Part shown: positions 27,098 through 35,666 of the stretch, piece by piece
Numbering within the stretch: position 1 is the first letter of the stretch
How the letters are laid out: each line of letters begins with the position of its first letter
Source: Psychrobacter immobilis
GTDB taxonomy: Bacteria > Pseudomonadota > Gammaproteobacteria > Pseudomonadales > Moraxellaceae
NCBI RefSeq assembly: GCF_904846185.1
Contig: NZ_CAJGZQ010000005.1
Coordinates: 62,001-126,000, forward strand
Direction of reading: 5' to 3'
Length of the DNA: 64,000 bases
Position numbers and translations under genes: made by a program
Notes under the pieces: model-generated
Seen by the model: the letters and a program-made list of their open reading frames with translations, nothing else
Told to the model about the DNA's origin: nothing
Databases searched by the model: none

Positions 27098-28138
27098 ATG
27101 AGCGCACCCAAACTACTATTATCTGTATTAACCGTCAGTATATTCAGTCTGACCCTTAGCGCTTGTGGCAGTGACGGGGACAAGGTCAAAGACGAATATG
27201 ACCGAATAGAAGATCAGGTGAAAGATGAATATGATCGTGTGGAAGACAAGGTCAAAGAGAAGTATAAAGAAGTCGAAGATAAGCTGAGCGATGATGAAAA
27301 ATCCATGGCCGAGATTCTGGAGTCGGTATTTTTACCAGAAGAATCGCTCGATAATTTCTTGGATAAAATAACCCCAGAAGGCGGTCGCGGCGGTTTATAT
27401 GTCGGACACTTTATTGAGATTGACGATGGTGACAGCGACGATATCGATATCGGTGCCGTTTACTTTGACATCAGCAAAGATGGCGCTGGCAGCGTAGATG
27501 GTAGCGTTAGTTATCAGCAGCAAGCCTGCCAAGAAAATAACACTCTGGGCATCAACTCAGCCATTAAGGTTGACAACTATATCGCGGGTAAAATAACAGG
27601 CAGTCTCGATACGTTAGCGTTTTTAGACATTAAGTATATCAATGATTTGGGCGTAGAAACACCGAACTTATTAACCACCTTTGCGGGGAGCTTTGAGGAA
27701 AAAGAAGCAGGATCACCTTGGAGAGGTAGCTTTGAGTATCAGGATGGCCTTGGCGGTAAAAAACTAACCAGTAGCGAAAAAAATTGCAACGTCACCTACA
27801 CCATCAGCGATCGCTCTAATTTTAAGACGTACCCACTTGATTATAGTCTGGGCAAAATGACTCTTGATGTCATCGGTAATGGCAGTCAAAAGACCGTCAG
27901 TTGGCAAAATCCTGCCAATACCAAGCATTTACTGGTCAGCCAAATTGATGTCAACAAGGCCGAGTCTGGTGCCAACGGCTATGTGCAGAACGTGATATTA
28001 AGTAATCTTGAAACGCAGTTTGCCCCTGTCATTCCAGCCATGTTCACCAATTACGTGATTGTCGTGCAAGCATTTGATGCCAATAATACCTTGATTGGCT
28101 ATCAAGCAGTGGTGCAAGATTTGCCTGAGTCGCTATAA
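27098..28138 (+). CDS. Putative lipoprotein with coiled-coil N-terminus, function unknown
   Basis: I do not recognise the family of this 346-residue protein. It has a lipoprotein signal with the lipobox LSAC (Cys23). A charged repeat then follows, in which units like VKDEYDRIEDQ recur three to four times over residues 30-62 and should form a helix or coiled coil. From about residue 95 the chain changes to a beta-rich domain with GGRGGLYVGHF and many Gly, Asp and Asn. Near residue 260 comes a fibronectin-like stretch (VSWQNPANTKHLLVSQIDV). It probably sits at the outer membrane, held off by the helical stalk. Confidence 0.7.
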   Translation: MSAPKLLLSVLTVSIFSLTLSACGSDGDKVKDEYDRIEDQVKDEYDRVEDKVKEKYKEVEDKLSDDEKSMAEILESVFLPEESLDNFLDKITPEGGRGGLYVGHFIEIDDGDSDDIDIGAVYFDISKDGAGSVDGSVSYQQQACQENNTLGINSAIKVDNYIAGKITGSLDTLAFLDIKYINDLGVETPNLLTTFAGSFEEKEAGSPWRGSFEYQDGLGGKKLTSSEKNCNVTYTISDRSNFKTYPLDYSLGKMTLDVIGNGSQKTVSWQNPANTKHLLVSQIDVNKAESGANGYVQNVILSNLETQFAPVIPAMFTNYVIVVQAFDANNTLIGYQAVVQDLPESL

Positions 28139-28292
28139 ATGCCTGCTGATGTGCCTATAAGTTAGAATGGTTATCGTCCAGTGCACACTCTATTGAATCG
28201 ATTACCTTTCACAGTCAGTTTTTAAGATCAATACAACGCTTTTAAAGCGTTGACATCATAGCGTGGCTTCTTTACCATTCTATTTATTTATG

Positions 28293-28323
28293 ACCTGTCA
28301 ATCCACTGCTTGGATTGACAGGT
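28293..28323 (+). terminator. Rho-independent terminator after the lipoprotein gene
   Basis: ACCTGTCAATCCA and TGGATTGACAGGT form a perfect 13-bp stem with the loop CTGCT, followed by TATTTTTATTTTT. It lies about 155 bases after the lipoprotein stop and ends that transcript. Confidence 0.85.
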
Positions 28324-28463
28324 TATTTTTATTTTTGTGCCTGACTTTTTTTGCATACTCTGTCTATATAGGCTTGCTCATATTATTTATCGGAGTATTA
28401 TCGTCGGCACGACTCCCCCTTTTACATCCATCCAAAAAACTGGATTGGCTTGGTTAAACTTGC

Positions 28464-28570
28464 TTAGGGCGTGTCCTCATTCTCATTTGCTTTTCTGCTC
28501 AAATTTTTGGTCATGGTATGACCGTCTCGCTATTGTTTTATTGATGGCAATATTTGCTCATCTATCATAA
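28464..28570 (+). mobile_element. Solo IS5-like end and possible transposase tail
   Basis: GGCGTGTCCTCATT at 28468 matches the left end of the element at 9153 and is preceded by TTAG, an IS5-type YTAR target. No matching right end is seen before the MATE gene. One frame through the segment reads WYDRLAIVLLMAIFAHLS and then stops, which resembles the tail of IS5 transposases. It is probably a deletion remnant. The transposase reading is weak. Confidence 0.45.
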
Positions 28571-28599
28571 TTACCGCAAAGAATAAAAAGTTGCTCACT

Positions 28600-29967
28600 A
28601 TGGTTTTCCCATTATCTTTTAGAGATTTTAAAAGCTACAGCTTACGCTTAGGCGTGCTCGCGCTTCCTATTTTAATTACTCAGTTTTGCCAAGCAGCACT
28701 TGGTGTGGTCGATGCTATCATGGCAGGTCAAGTCTCCGCGCTTGATTTGGCGGCCGTCGCCGTTGGCTCTGGTATTTGGCTGCCGCTGTTTTTATTAGCC
28801 ACTGGTATTTTAATCGCCACCACCCCTCTTATTGGTGAGGCGATTGGTCAAAATAAGCACCATCAAGTGCCGCATATCACGCAGCAGTCTTTATGGACCG
28901 CTAGTGTCATTGGTATTATGGGCTTTATCATCGTTAATTTAGCACCCAATGTACTTGGGGTCATGGGTGTGCCTGAAAACATCCAACCGATCGCAACGCA
29001 GTATTTGCATGGCGTGTCGTTTGGTTTTCCCGCACTGGCTGTCTATGCGGTACTGCGCAGTTATTGCGAAGCACTTGGGCGACCTGAGCCGGTGACAGTG
29101 ATTAGTATTATCGGGCTACTTGCCGATATTCCCCTTAACTATATTTTTATCCACGGTCTGTTTGGCATGCCCGAAATGGGCGGCGCAGGCTGCGGGGTCG
29201 CAACGGCAATAGTGTTATGGATAAACGTTTTATTACTGGCGGCTTATACCAGCTTTACTAAGCGACAGCAGTTTGCCAGCACGCGCTTCTTTTATGCCTT
29301 TGCCAGTCCTAATCGTGCACAGATTAAAAAGCTCCTCAAACTTGGTATTCCGATTGGTATCTCTATCTTTTTTGAAGCCAGTTTGTTCAGCTTGGGCGCT
29401 CTTGTTATCAGTCCATTAGGTGAGCTAGCAACCGCATCGCATCAGGTGGCATTAGCGGTGACTTCCCAGCTGTTTATGATTCCGATATCGGTCGCTATGG
29501 CACTGACAATCATGGTATCCAATCGTTTTGGCGAAAAAAACCTCATGGCGTTACGTCAAGTGCAAGCCACTGGTCTTATCTGGACAGTATTGATTGCGCT
29601 CACTTGTATGATTGGTATTTGGCTATTTAGGCCGCAATTGGCAGCCGCATTCTCTGATAACCCAGCCGTTATCACGCAATCTATGCATTTACTTATTTTT
29701 GCCCTTGGTTATCAGCTGTTCGATGGCTGGCAAGTCAACGTCGCTGGTATATTGCGCGGCATGCAAGACACCACGATACCAATGTGGGTCACGTTGTTCT
29801 GTTACTGGCTGGTGGCATTGCCACTCGGTGTTTATTTGGTGCGCTTCACCGATATAGGCGCACAAGGGTTTTGGATGGCATTAATCACGGGTTTATTCTT
29901 ATCGTCTATTCTACTCACCCTACGCCTGCGCTATCAACAAAAGCGTCTGACGACGATGTGGGGTTAA
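28600..29967 (+). CDS. MATE family multidrug efflux transporter
   Basis: This is an inner-membrane Na+- or H+-coupled exporter of about 455 residues with twelve predicted helices in two halves, in the NorM group. LALPILITQFCQAALGVVDAIMAGQVS in the first helix and hinge, GxPIGISIFFEASLFSLGAL in the second half, and the repeated VTSQLFMIPISVAMALTIMVSN are typical. The ATG at 28600 is preferred to an upstream TTG. Native substrates cannot be inferred. Norfloxacin- or dye-type cations are usual for the family. Confidence 0.93.
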   Translation: MVFPLSFRDFKSYSLRLGVLALPILITQFCQAALGVVDAIMAGQVSALDLAAVAVGSGIWLPLFLLATGILIATTPLIGEAIGQNKHHQVPHITQQSLWTASVIGIMGFIIVNLAPNVLGVMGVPENIQPIATQYLHGVSFGFPALAVYAVLRSYCEALGRPEPVTVISIIGLLADIPLNYIFIHGLFGMPEMGGAGCGVATAIVLWINVLLLAAYTSFTKRQQFASTRFFYAFASPNRAQIKKLLKLGIPIGISIFFEASLFSLGALVISPLGELATASHQVALAVTSQLFMIPISVAMALTIMVSNRFGEKNLMALRQVQATGLIWTVLIALTCMIGIWLFRPQLAAAFSDNPAVITQSMHLLIFALGYQLFDGWQVNVAGILRGMQDTTIPMWVTLFCYWLVALPLGVYLVRFTDIGAQGFWMALITGLFLSSILLTLRLRYQQKRLTTMWG

Positions 29968-30048
29968 TGCATCAGCTATACTGATGTAAATGCAGTATCT
30001 ACTAACCATGACTGGCGCTACATGGTCACATAGACTATGATAAATCAT

Positions 30049-30078
30049 TAAGCATTTCTTACTCGTAAGAAATGCTTA
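30049..30078. repeat. Perfect 13-bp inverted repeat upstream of accB
   Basis: TAAGCATTTCTTA and TAAGAAATGCTTA are separated by CTCG. No T-run follows, so it is either an incomplete terminator for the MATE gene or a structure or operator ahead of accBC. Confidence 0.7.
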
Positions 30079-30217
30079 CGTCATAATATGTAAAAAAACT
30101 CAGTTAACAACTGTACATCGATTGCTCATTGCCATGAATATAGGTATCATTAGCAATTACCTACACAATATTTAGTTACACTATTTCTTGAAATTAGTAG
30201 AAGGCAAAATTAAAACT

Positions 30218-30646
30218 ATGGATATTGAAAAAATACGCACCCTAATCGCCCTCATGGAAGAAAGTGAACTGGTTAATTTAGAAATCAGCTCAGATGATGA
30301 ACATATCAGCTTAACTCGTCACTATGATGCGCCTGCACCGACCATGATGGCCGCACCTACTGCTGGCATTGCCCCTGTCACTGCTGAAGCAAAGCCAGCG
30401 GTAAAAGCGGGTAGCGTTGAGACATCGCCGATGGTTGGTGTTTATTACTCAGCCCCTAGCCCTAATGATCCGCCATTCGTAAAGGTCGGACAAAAGGTGC
30501 AAGCTGGTGACACATTGGGCATCATCGAAGCCATGAAAATTATGAATCCTCTTGAGGCAACGCAAAGTGGTGTCGTTGACGAAATCTTAGTCGATAACTC
30601 CGAAGTGGTACAGTTTGGTCAACCCGTCATACGCTATAGAGCTTAA
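30218..30646 (+). CDS. accB: Acetyl-CoA carboxylase biotin carboxyl carrier protein
   Basis: This protein of about 142 residues carries biotin for the first committed step of fatty acid synthesis. Its biotin is attached to Lys107 in EAMKIMN. The N-terminal helix region MDIEKIRTLIALMEESELVNLEI is typical. A Pro/Ala-rich linker (residues 40-75) leads to the C-terminal lipoyl-like domain. The ATG at 30218 is preferred to an upstream TTG, because family members begin there. The gene precedes accC by about 150 bases, the usual order. Confidence 0.97.
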   Translation: MDIEKIRTLIALMEESELVNLEISSDDEHISLTRHYDAPAPTMMAAPTAGIAPVTAEAKPAVKAGSVETSPMVGVYYSAPSPNDPPFVKVGQKVQAGDTLGIIEAMKIMNPLEATQSGVVDEILVDNSEVVQFGQPVIRYRA

Positions 30647-30800
30647 CGACACTATTTACCAACCTTTACCTCATTATGATAGAGATTTCGTTATCATTTG
30701 GCATTTTAGCTTGAGTTATTTTATCTTTATCGTAGCTCGATTTAATGGTGCCTAAAATAACGACTCTATCAATGACCGCCGCTTCGACAAGGATGACCCC

Positions 30801-32162
30801 ATGATAAAAAAACTGCTCATCGCCAATAGAGGTGAGATTGCCCTACGTATCGTTCGAGCCTGCAAAGCCCTTGGCATAGAGACCGTCGGTATCTACTCCA
30901 CAGCTGATGCAAACTTGATGCACCTGCGCTTTGTTGATGAGGCAATCTGTATTGGCAAACCCAATGCCAATCAAAGCTATCTTGATATCAATACTATTTT
31001 AACCGCAGCTGAAATCACTGGTGCCGACGCTATCCATCCGGGTTATGGTTTTTTGGCTGAAAATGCTGAATTCGCTGAACGCGTCGAAGAAGCAGGTCTC
31101 ACTTTCGTTGGTCCTAATGCTGATCATATTCGATTAATGGGCAATAAAGTCTCTGCCATTAATGCGATGAAAAAAGCTGGCGTACCGACCGTCCCTGGTT
31201 CAGTGGGCGCGGTAACGTTGCATAATGCTGAAGAGCAAGCACGCCATATCGGCTTTCCGTTATTGATTAAAGCCGCTTCTGGCGGCGGCGGTCGCGGTAT
31301 GCGTGTGGTTGAGCGCTTCGAAGAAGTCATTGGGCAAGTACAGGCTGCTAAGCAAGAAGCTGAGCTGTGGTTTGGTGATGATACCGTGTATATGGAACGC
31401 TACCTACAAAATCCGCGCCACGTAGAGATACAAGTGCTTGGCGATGGTAACGGTAATGCCATTCACTTATACGATCGAGATTGTTCATTGCAACGTCGTC
31501 ACCAAAAGGTATTAGAAGAAGCCCCTGCGCCTGATATCCCTGATGATGTACGTCAGCCTATCTTAGATGCTTGCGTTAAAGCATGTGAGTTGGTGAAATA
31601 TCGCGGTGCCGGTACTTTTGAGTTTTTATTTGAAAATAATGAATACTTTTTTATTGAGATGAATACTCGTGTGCAAGTTGAGCATCCGGTAACTGAGATG
31701 ATTACTGGCATCGACGTGGTTGTCGAGCAGTTAAAAATCGCAGCCGGCTACGGTTTGTCTTATCGTCAAAGCGAGATTGAAATTCAAGGCCATGCCATTG
31801 AATGTCGCATCAATGCTGAAGATCCAGCCACCTTTATGCCTTGTCCTGGTACAGTCACTCAGTTATTTGCCCCCAGTGGTGCTGGTGTACGCTTTGACTC
31901 GCACCTCTACCCGGGCTACGAGATTCCAAGCTATTATGACTCATTGATTGGCAAGCTTATCTGCCATGGTCAAACGCGCCAGCAAGCCGTCTCTAAGACG
32001 CTGCATGCACTCGATGAATTGGTGATTGAGGGTATTAAAACCAATATCCCGCTGCATCGCGATGTCATTTTGGCAGATGACAATTTTATTCACGAAGCAC
32101 AAAATATTCATTACCTTGAAAGAGAGCTTCTAACTGGCAATAAAAAGAAGGCGGATGTATAA
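30801..32162 (+). CDS. accC: Acetyl-CoA carboxylase biotin carboxylase subunit
   Basis: This 453-residue ATP-grasp enzyme carboxylates the biotin of Acc[24 protein letters not shown] at the N-terminus, the glycine-rich loop [13 protein letters not shown] that closes over ATP, and [16 protein letters not shown] with the catalytic Glu and Arg residues are all present. The length is standard. Pyruvate or propionyl-CoA carboxylase subunits are excluded by the lack of further domains and by the accB partner. AAGGATGACCCC precedes the ATG. Confidence 0.98.
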   Translation: MIKKLLIANRGEIALRIVRACKALGIETVGIYSTADANLMHLRFVDEAICIGKPNANQSYLDINTILTAAEITGADAIHPGYGFLAENAEFAERVEEAGLTFVGPNADHIRLMGNKVSAINAMKKAGVPTVPGSVGAVTLHNAEEQARHIGFPLLIKAASGGGGRGMRVVERFEEVIGQVQAAKQEAELWFGDDTVYMERYLQNPRHVEIQVLGDGNGNAIHLYDRDCSLQRRHQKVLEEAPAPDIPDDVRQPILDACVKACELVKYRGAGTFEFLFENNEYFFIEMNTRVQVEHPVTEMITGIDVVVEQLKIAAGYGLSYRQSEIEIQGHAIECRINAEDPATFMPCPGTVTQLFAPSGAGVRFDSHLYPGYEIPSYYDSLIGKLICHGQTRQQAVSKTLHALDELVIEGIKTNIPLHRDVILADDNFIHEAQNIHYLERELLTGNKKKADV

Positions 32163-32190
32163 CCTGCTTTGATTCATTGTTAAACATAAA

Positions 32191-32223
32191 AAAACCGCTA
32201 CCTATTTAGATAGCGGTTTTTTT
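32191..32223. terminator. Terminator between accC and the exported-protein gene
   Basis: AAAACCGCTA and TAGCGGTTTT flank a ten-base loop, with an A-run on the left and a T-run on the right. It can serve both converging genes. Confidence 0.9.
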
Positions 32224-32277
32224 ATGTTTCTATTGTAGAAAAAAATGGTCTTAAGTCTTATGATTAACGATAAAGTG

Positions 32278-32898
32278 CTATGGCAACACTCTATTAAAAT
32301 TCATAAAGCATTCATTACCATCAGGATCCGCACACCACTGCATTTGGTTGCCGTCGTGGTTTAAAAACGCAATCAACGCTTCGTCAGTTTGGTCGATTTG
32401 GTTACCTGAACAATCTACTTCATTGTTGTCATAGACTGTTTTTAGCGCAATAATGGGCAGCCCTTCTTCGCGGTGCGTGATTAGGTAACGACCATATGTC
32501 CACTCTTTGCCACTCACTGCCCACATCTCATTATCGGCCGCAAAATTGTATAGCTCGCGGCACTGGCTTGCTTTTTTGGCAGAGACCTTTAACTGGTTGT
32601 TGGTATTTGGCTTAATATTAAGGACGCGCTTTTCACTTTGCACAAGGACACCGCCTTCTGTACCAGCAGTTACTTCTGGCTCATCACTTTTTGTCTGTTT
32701 CAGCTCTTTTGCTACAGCTTGTCTGGCTTTGGCTTCTTTGGTCATCGTGATACTACTGTCTAAGTCGATTTCCCATTGTCCTGCGATAGCTGGGCTGATA
32801 TGAGTGGTAATAGTCGGTTTAGTGACCACTTCGCCATTTACTGGCAATGACGCCAAAATAGCAGCCAATGAAAATGAAGCAAGTGAGATAGGTTCCAT
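32278..32898 (-). CDS. Exported protein of unknown function
   Basis: I do not recognise this 206-residue protein. A weak signal peptide (residues 1-22, ending near PVNGEV) suggests export. Residues 38-50 read AGQWEIDLDSSI, like the opening strand of lipocalin-type folds. Four Cys, in ASQCREL, EVDCSGN, MQWCADP and NECFMNF, could form two disulfides and support a periplasmic location. The C-terminal half looks compact and the middle is Lys/Glu-rich. AAGG lies six bases before the ATG. A triplicated AT-rich octamer lies just upstream in the promoter area. Confidence 0.7.
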   Translation of the reverse strand: MEPISLASFSLAAILASLPVNGEVVTKPTITTHISPAIAGQWEIDLDSSITMTKEAKARQAVAKELKQTKSDEPEVTAGTEGGVLVQSEKRVLNIKPNTNNQLKVSAKKASQCRELYNFAADNEMWAVSGKEWTYGRYLITHREEGLPIIALKTVYDNNEVDCSGNQIDQTDEALIAFLNHDGNQMQWCADPDGNECFMNFNRVLP

Positions 32899-32916
32899 AA
32901 TTAACCTTTTGTTTAT

Positions 32917-32940
32917 AATAATATAATAATATAATAATAT
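32917..32940. repeat. Three tandem copies of octamer AATAATAT in a promoter region
   Basis: Three exact copies lie 19-42 bases before the start of the exported-protein gene, where the promoter would be. A change in copy number would alter promoter spacing. Confidence 0.8.
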
Positions 32941-33086
32941 GAGTTATGTACATTAGCGTAAGTCTTAGACATCAAAAACACAAGTAACATTATGCTATTA
33001 GTCGCGATGCTTTAGCCAACTGCAAGATAGGCGATAATCATAAATGTCTACTTTCTACATATAGACTGTCTTTTTTCATGCAAAAA

Positions 33087-33133
33087 ATAACGCCATCGCT
33101 TTACTTGCTAAAGACAAGAAGCGACAGCGTTAT
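33087..33133 (-). terminator. Terminator after leuA
   Basis: ATAACGC-CA-TCGCTT pairs with AAGCGA-CA-GCGTTAT across a 17-base loop, with a small internal loop. On the minus strand it is followed by a T-run (TTATTTTTTG). Confidence 0.75.
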
Positions 33134-33165
33134 AGCGACAAGTTATCAAAACGATCATAAAGACA

Positions 33166-34950
33166 TTAAGCAGTGATAGTACTAACTGCTTGAGCAAACG
33201 CTGATAAGGCGCCTTTAAGCATCGCTGATACAGTACTGCTGCAAGTGCCAATACCAGAATAAACCTCCCCATCAACATTCAACTGAATGTAAGCAGCGGC
33301 ATTGGCATTGGTTTTGTTGTCATTATTGGTATCATCATCGATGCCATCACCGCTATTGTGCTGTGGATTGATGGCATGCTCAGCGTAATTAATAACATGG
33401 ATAGATTTACCAGTGTGCTGGGCAAGTCCGTCTATAAACGATGATAATGGACCATTACCAGTGCCATCAATATTAATGATGTCCCCATTCATTTGTACTT
33501 GACCAGTAAAGTAGACTTCACCGCCTTTATTATTGACCGTATAATCTAATAGCTCAAAACTGCCTTGCTGTAGATACGTGTCTTCAAAGGTTTGTAAGAT
33601 TTCATCATTCTGCAATTCGCGAGCAGCTGATTCAGCTTGCTTCTGTACCACGCCGCTGAAGTCAATTTGCATCCAGCGCGGCAAATTAAAGCCATAGTTG
33701 CGCTGCAAGATATAAGCCACACCGCCTTTACCAGACTGGCTATTGATACGTACCACATCCTGATAACTACGACCGATATGCGCCGGATCAATTGGCAAGT
33801 AAGCCACATCCCAAACGTTATCCGTCTCGTTTTGATGCTTTTCGTTATAATCGAGAGATTTTTTGATGGCATCTTGATGCGAGCCACTAAAGGCCGTAAA
33901 GACCAATTCGCCGACGTATGGATGACGCGGATGTAAGGGCAAATTGTTACATTCGCTGACCACTTGTACAATTTCGCTCATGTTACTAAAATCAAGCTCT
34001 GGATCGATACCTTGACTAAACAAGTTCATCGCCATGACCATGATATCCATATTACCCGTACGCTCACCGTTACCCAATAGCGTACCTTCGATACGATCGG
34101 CGCCCGCTAATACCCCAAGCTCTGCTGCTGCAACCGCACAGCCACGGTCATTATGCGTATGCAAGCTGATAATGACATGCTCACGCTGGGCAAGATGACG
34201 GCAGAAATATTCGACTTGGTCGGCAAAAACATTGGGCATAGACGCTTCAACCGTCGCTGGCAAGTTTAAAATTACTTCCTGCCCTTGTTGTGGTTGCCAC
34301 ACATCACAGACCGCATCACAGACTTCTACAGCATATTCAGTTTCCGTTTGACTAAAGCTCTCTGGTGAATACTGGAATACCCACTCTGTTTCTGGGTATT
34401 TAGCCGCATATTCAACCAATAATTTAGCACCAGTAACAGCAATTTCTTTGATTTCAGCTTTATCTTTACCGTAGACCTTTTCACGTTGTACACGGCACGT
34501 TGAATTATAAACATGGACAATCGCACGCTTCGCGCCTTTCAATGACTCAAACGTACGGGCGATCAAATGCTCACGAGCCTGTACCAATACCTGCAAAGTC
34601 ACATCGTCTGGGACGTGATTTTCTTCGATAAGTTTACGAGCAAAATCAAACTCAACCTGCGCCGCTGATGGAAAGCCAATTTCAATTTCTTTAAAACCAA
34701 CCTCAACCAACGTTTTAAAAAAACGCATTTTTTGTTCGATCGTCATCGGGTCAATCAGTGCTTGATTGCCATCACGCAGATCCACACTTGCCCAAATTGG
34801 TGACTTTTCAATCGTTTTGCTCGGCCAAGTACGATCTGACAGCGATGGCGCAAAAGCAAATGGACGATACTTTTTATAATCAAAAGCGGCATTTTTGGGT
34901 GTAATCTTTGCAGTCGTTGAAGCTACAGTGCGTTTGGCTTGGTCAGACAT
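33166..34950 (-). CDS. leuA: 2-isopropylmalate synthase
   Basis: This enzyme of about 594 residues condenses acetyl-CoA with 2-oxoisovalerate in the first step of leucine synthesis. WASVDLRDGNQAL holds the metal-binding Asp, ISLHTHNDRGC the HxH metal site, and the regulatory domain follows at about residues 440-594. It is of the longer LeuA type 2 class, recognised by RPFAFAPSLSDRTWPSK at the start. I chose the ATG at 34950, with AAGGA six bases upstream. An Asp-rich insertion lies near residues 540-555. It is divergent from an Lrp-type regulator. Confidence 0.96.
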   Translation of the reverse strand: MSDQAKRTVASTTAKITPKNAAFDYKKYRPFAFAPSLSDRTWPSKTIEKSPIWASVDLRDGNQALIDPMTIEQKMRFFKTLVEVGFKEIEIGFPSAAQVEFDFARKLIEENHVPDDVTLQVLVQAREHLIARTFESLKGAKRAIVHVYNSTCRVQREKVYGKDKAEIKEIAVTGAKLLVEYAAKYPETEWVFQYSPESFSQTETEYAVEVCDAVCDVWQPQQGQEVILNLPATVEASMPNVFADQVEYFCRHLAQREHVIISLHTHNDRGCAVAAAELGVLAGADRIEGTLLGNGERTGNMDIMVMAMNLFSQGIDPELDFSNMSEIVQVVSECNNLPLHPRHPYVGELVFTAFSGSHQDAIKKSLDYNEKHQNETDNVWDVAYLPIDPAHIGRSYQDVVRINSQSGKGGVAYILQRNYGFNLPRWMQIDFSGVVQKQAESAARELQNDEILQTFEDTYLQQGSFELLDYTVNNKGGEVYFTGQVQMNGDIINIDGTGNGPLSSFIDGLAQHTGKSIHVINYAEHAINPQHNSGDGIDDDTNNDNKTNANAAAYIQLNVDGEVYSGIGTCSSTVSAMLKGALSAFAQAVSTITA

Positions 34951-35168
34951 AATCAATCCTTAGATGATATGGGAATTTATGTTTTTAGCTGGACGGCTGG
35001 TGATTAGATCAATGTTTATCATACGAGATAACCAATGTTTATACCATAATAATATCAGAGTTTATGCAATAGAAATCAGCTTTCTTTGATAATATATGGC
35101 GCTATTTTAGTGAAAAAATACAATTTAATCAGTATAATTAGCTGAATTCACTAATAAAGCAACAGATC

Positions 35169-35657
35169 ATGCCAAACAGTCATCTGGATAGTCCATATTT
35201 AGCCGATATTGATGAGATCGATCGACAGCTCTTGCGCGTATTGCAAACTCAGGCACGTATGAGTATCACCGAGCTTGCCGAACGCGTCAACCTGTCAGCC
35301 ACGCCTTGTGCACGCCGTATTAAACGCTTAGAAGATGCTGGTATTATCACAGGTTATCACACCAAAACAGATGCGCAAAAACTTGGCTACCCGCTCGCCG
35401 TCTTTATCGCGATTAGTATGGACCGCCATACGGCTGAGCGCTTTGAGCAATTTGAGCGCAAGATTCAGAGCTTTGATGAAGTCATTAGCTGTAGCATTGT
35501 CACGGGTCGTACGGAAGACTACCTTATCAAGGTAAGGGTACGCGATATGGCACATTATGAGGAGTTTTTATTACATAGGCTCAATCGTATCGAAGGTGTT
35601 GCTCAAGTGCATACCAGTTTTGAGTTGCGAGAAATATTTAATCGTAGTGTGGTTTAG
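35169..35657 (+). CDS. Lrp/AsnC-family transcriptional regulator
   Basis: This is a 162-residue DNA-binding protein. The N-terminal IDRQLLRVLQTQARMSITELAERVNLSATPCARRIKRLEDAGII is the winged helix-turn-helix (residues 17-60), and the C-terminal half is the RAM ligand-binding domain with IVTGRTEDYLIKV. Closest in style are Lrp itself and branched-chain regulators such as BkdR. Because it is divergent from leuA across about 220 bases, it may control leuA in response to leucine. That link is inferred from position. Confidence 0.92.
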   Translation: MPNSHLDSPYLADIDEIDRQLLRVLQTQARMSITELAERVNLSATPCARRIKRLEDAGIITGYHTKTDAQKLGYPLAVFIAISMDRHTAERFEQFERKIQSFDEVISCSIVTGRTEDYLIKVRVRDMAHYEEFLLHRLNRIEGVAQVHTSFELREIFNRSVV

Positions 35658-35666
35658 TAGTGTCGT

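Noticed and set aside
28263..28457. Hydrophobic frame of 64 codons before the MATE gene
   Set aside because: It runs straight through a clear terminator hairpin and has no ribosome binding site, so it is most likely chance.
34957..35168. Leucine-rich leader peptide and attenuator before leuA
   Set aside because: No short frame with a run of leucine codons and no paired terminator structure was seen between leuA and the Lrp-type gene.
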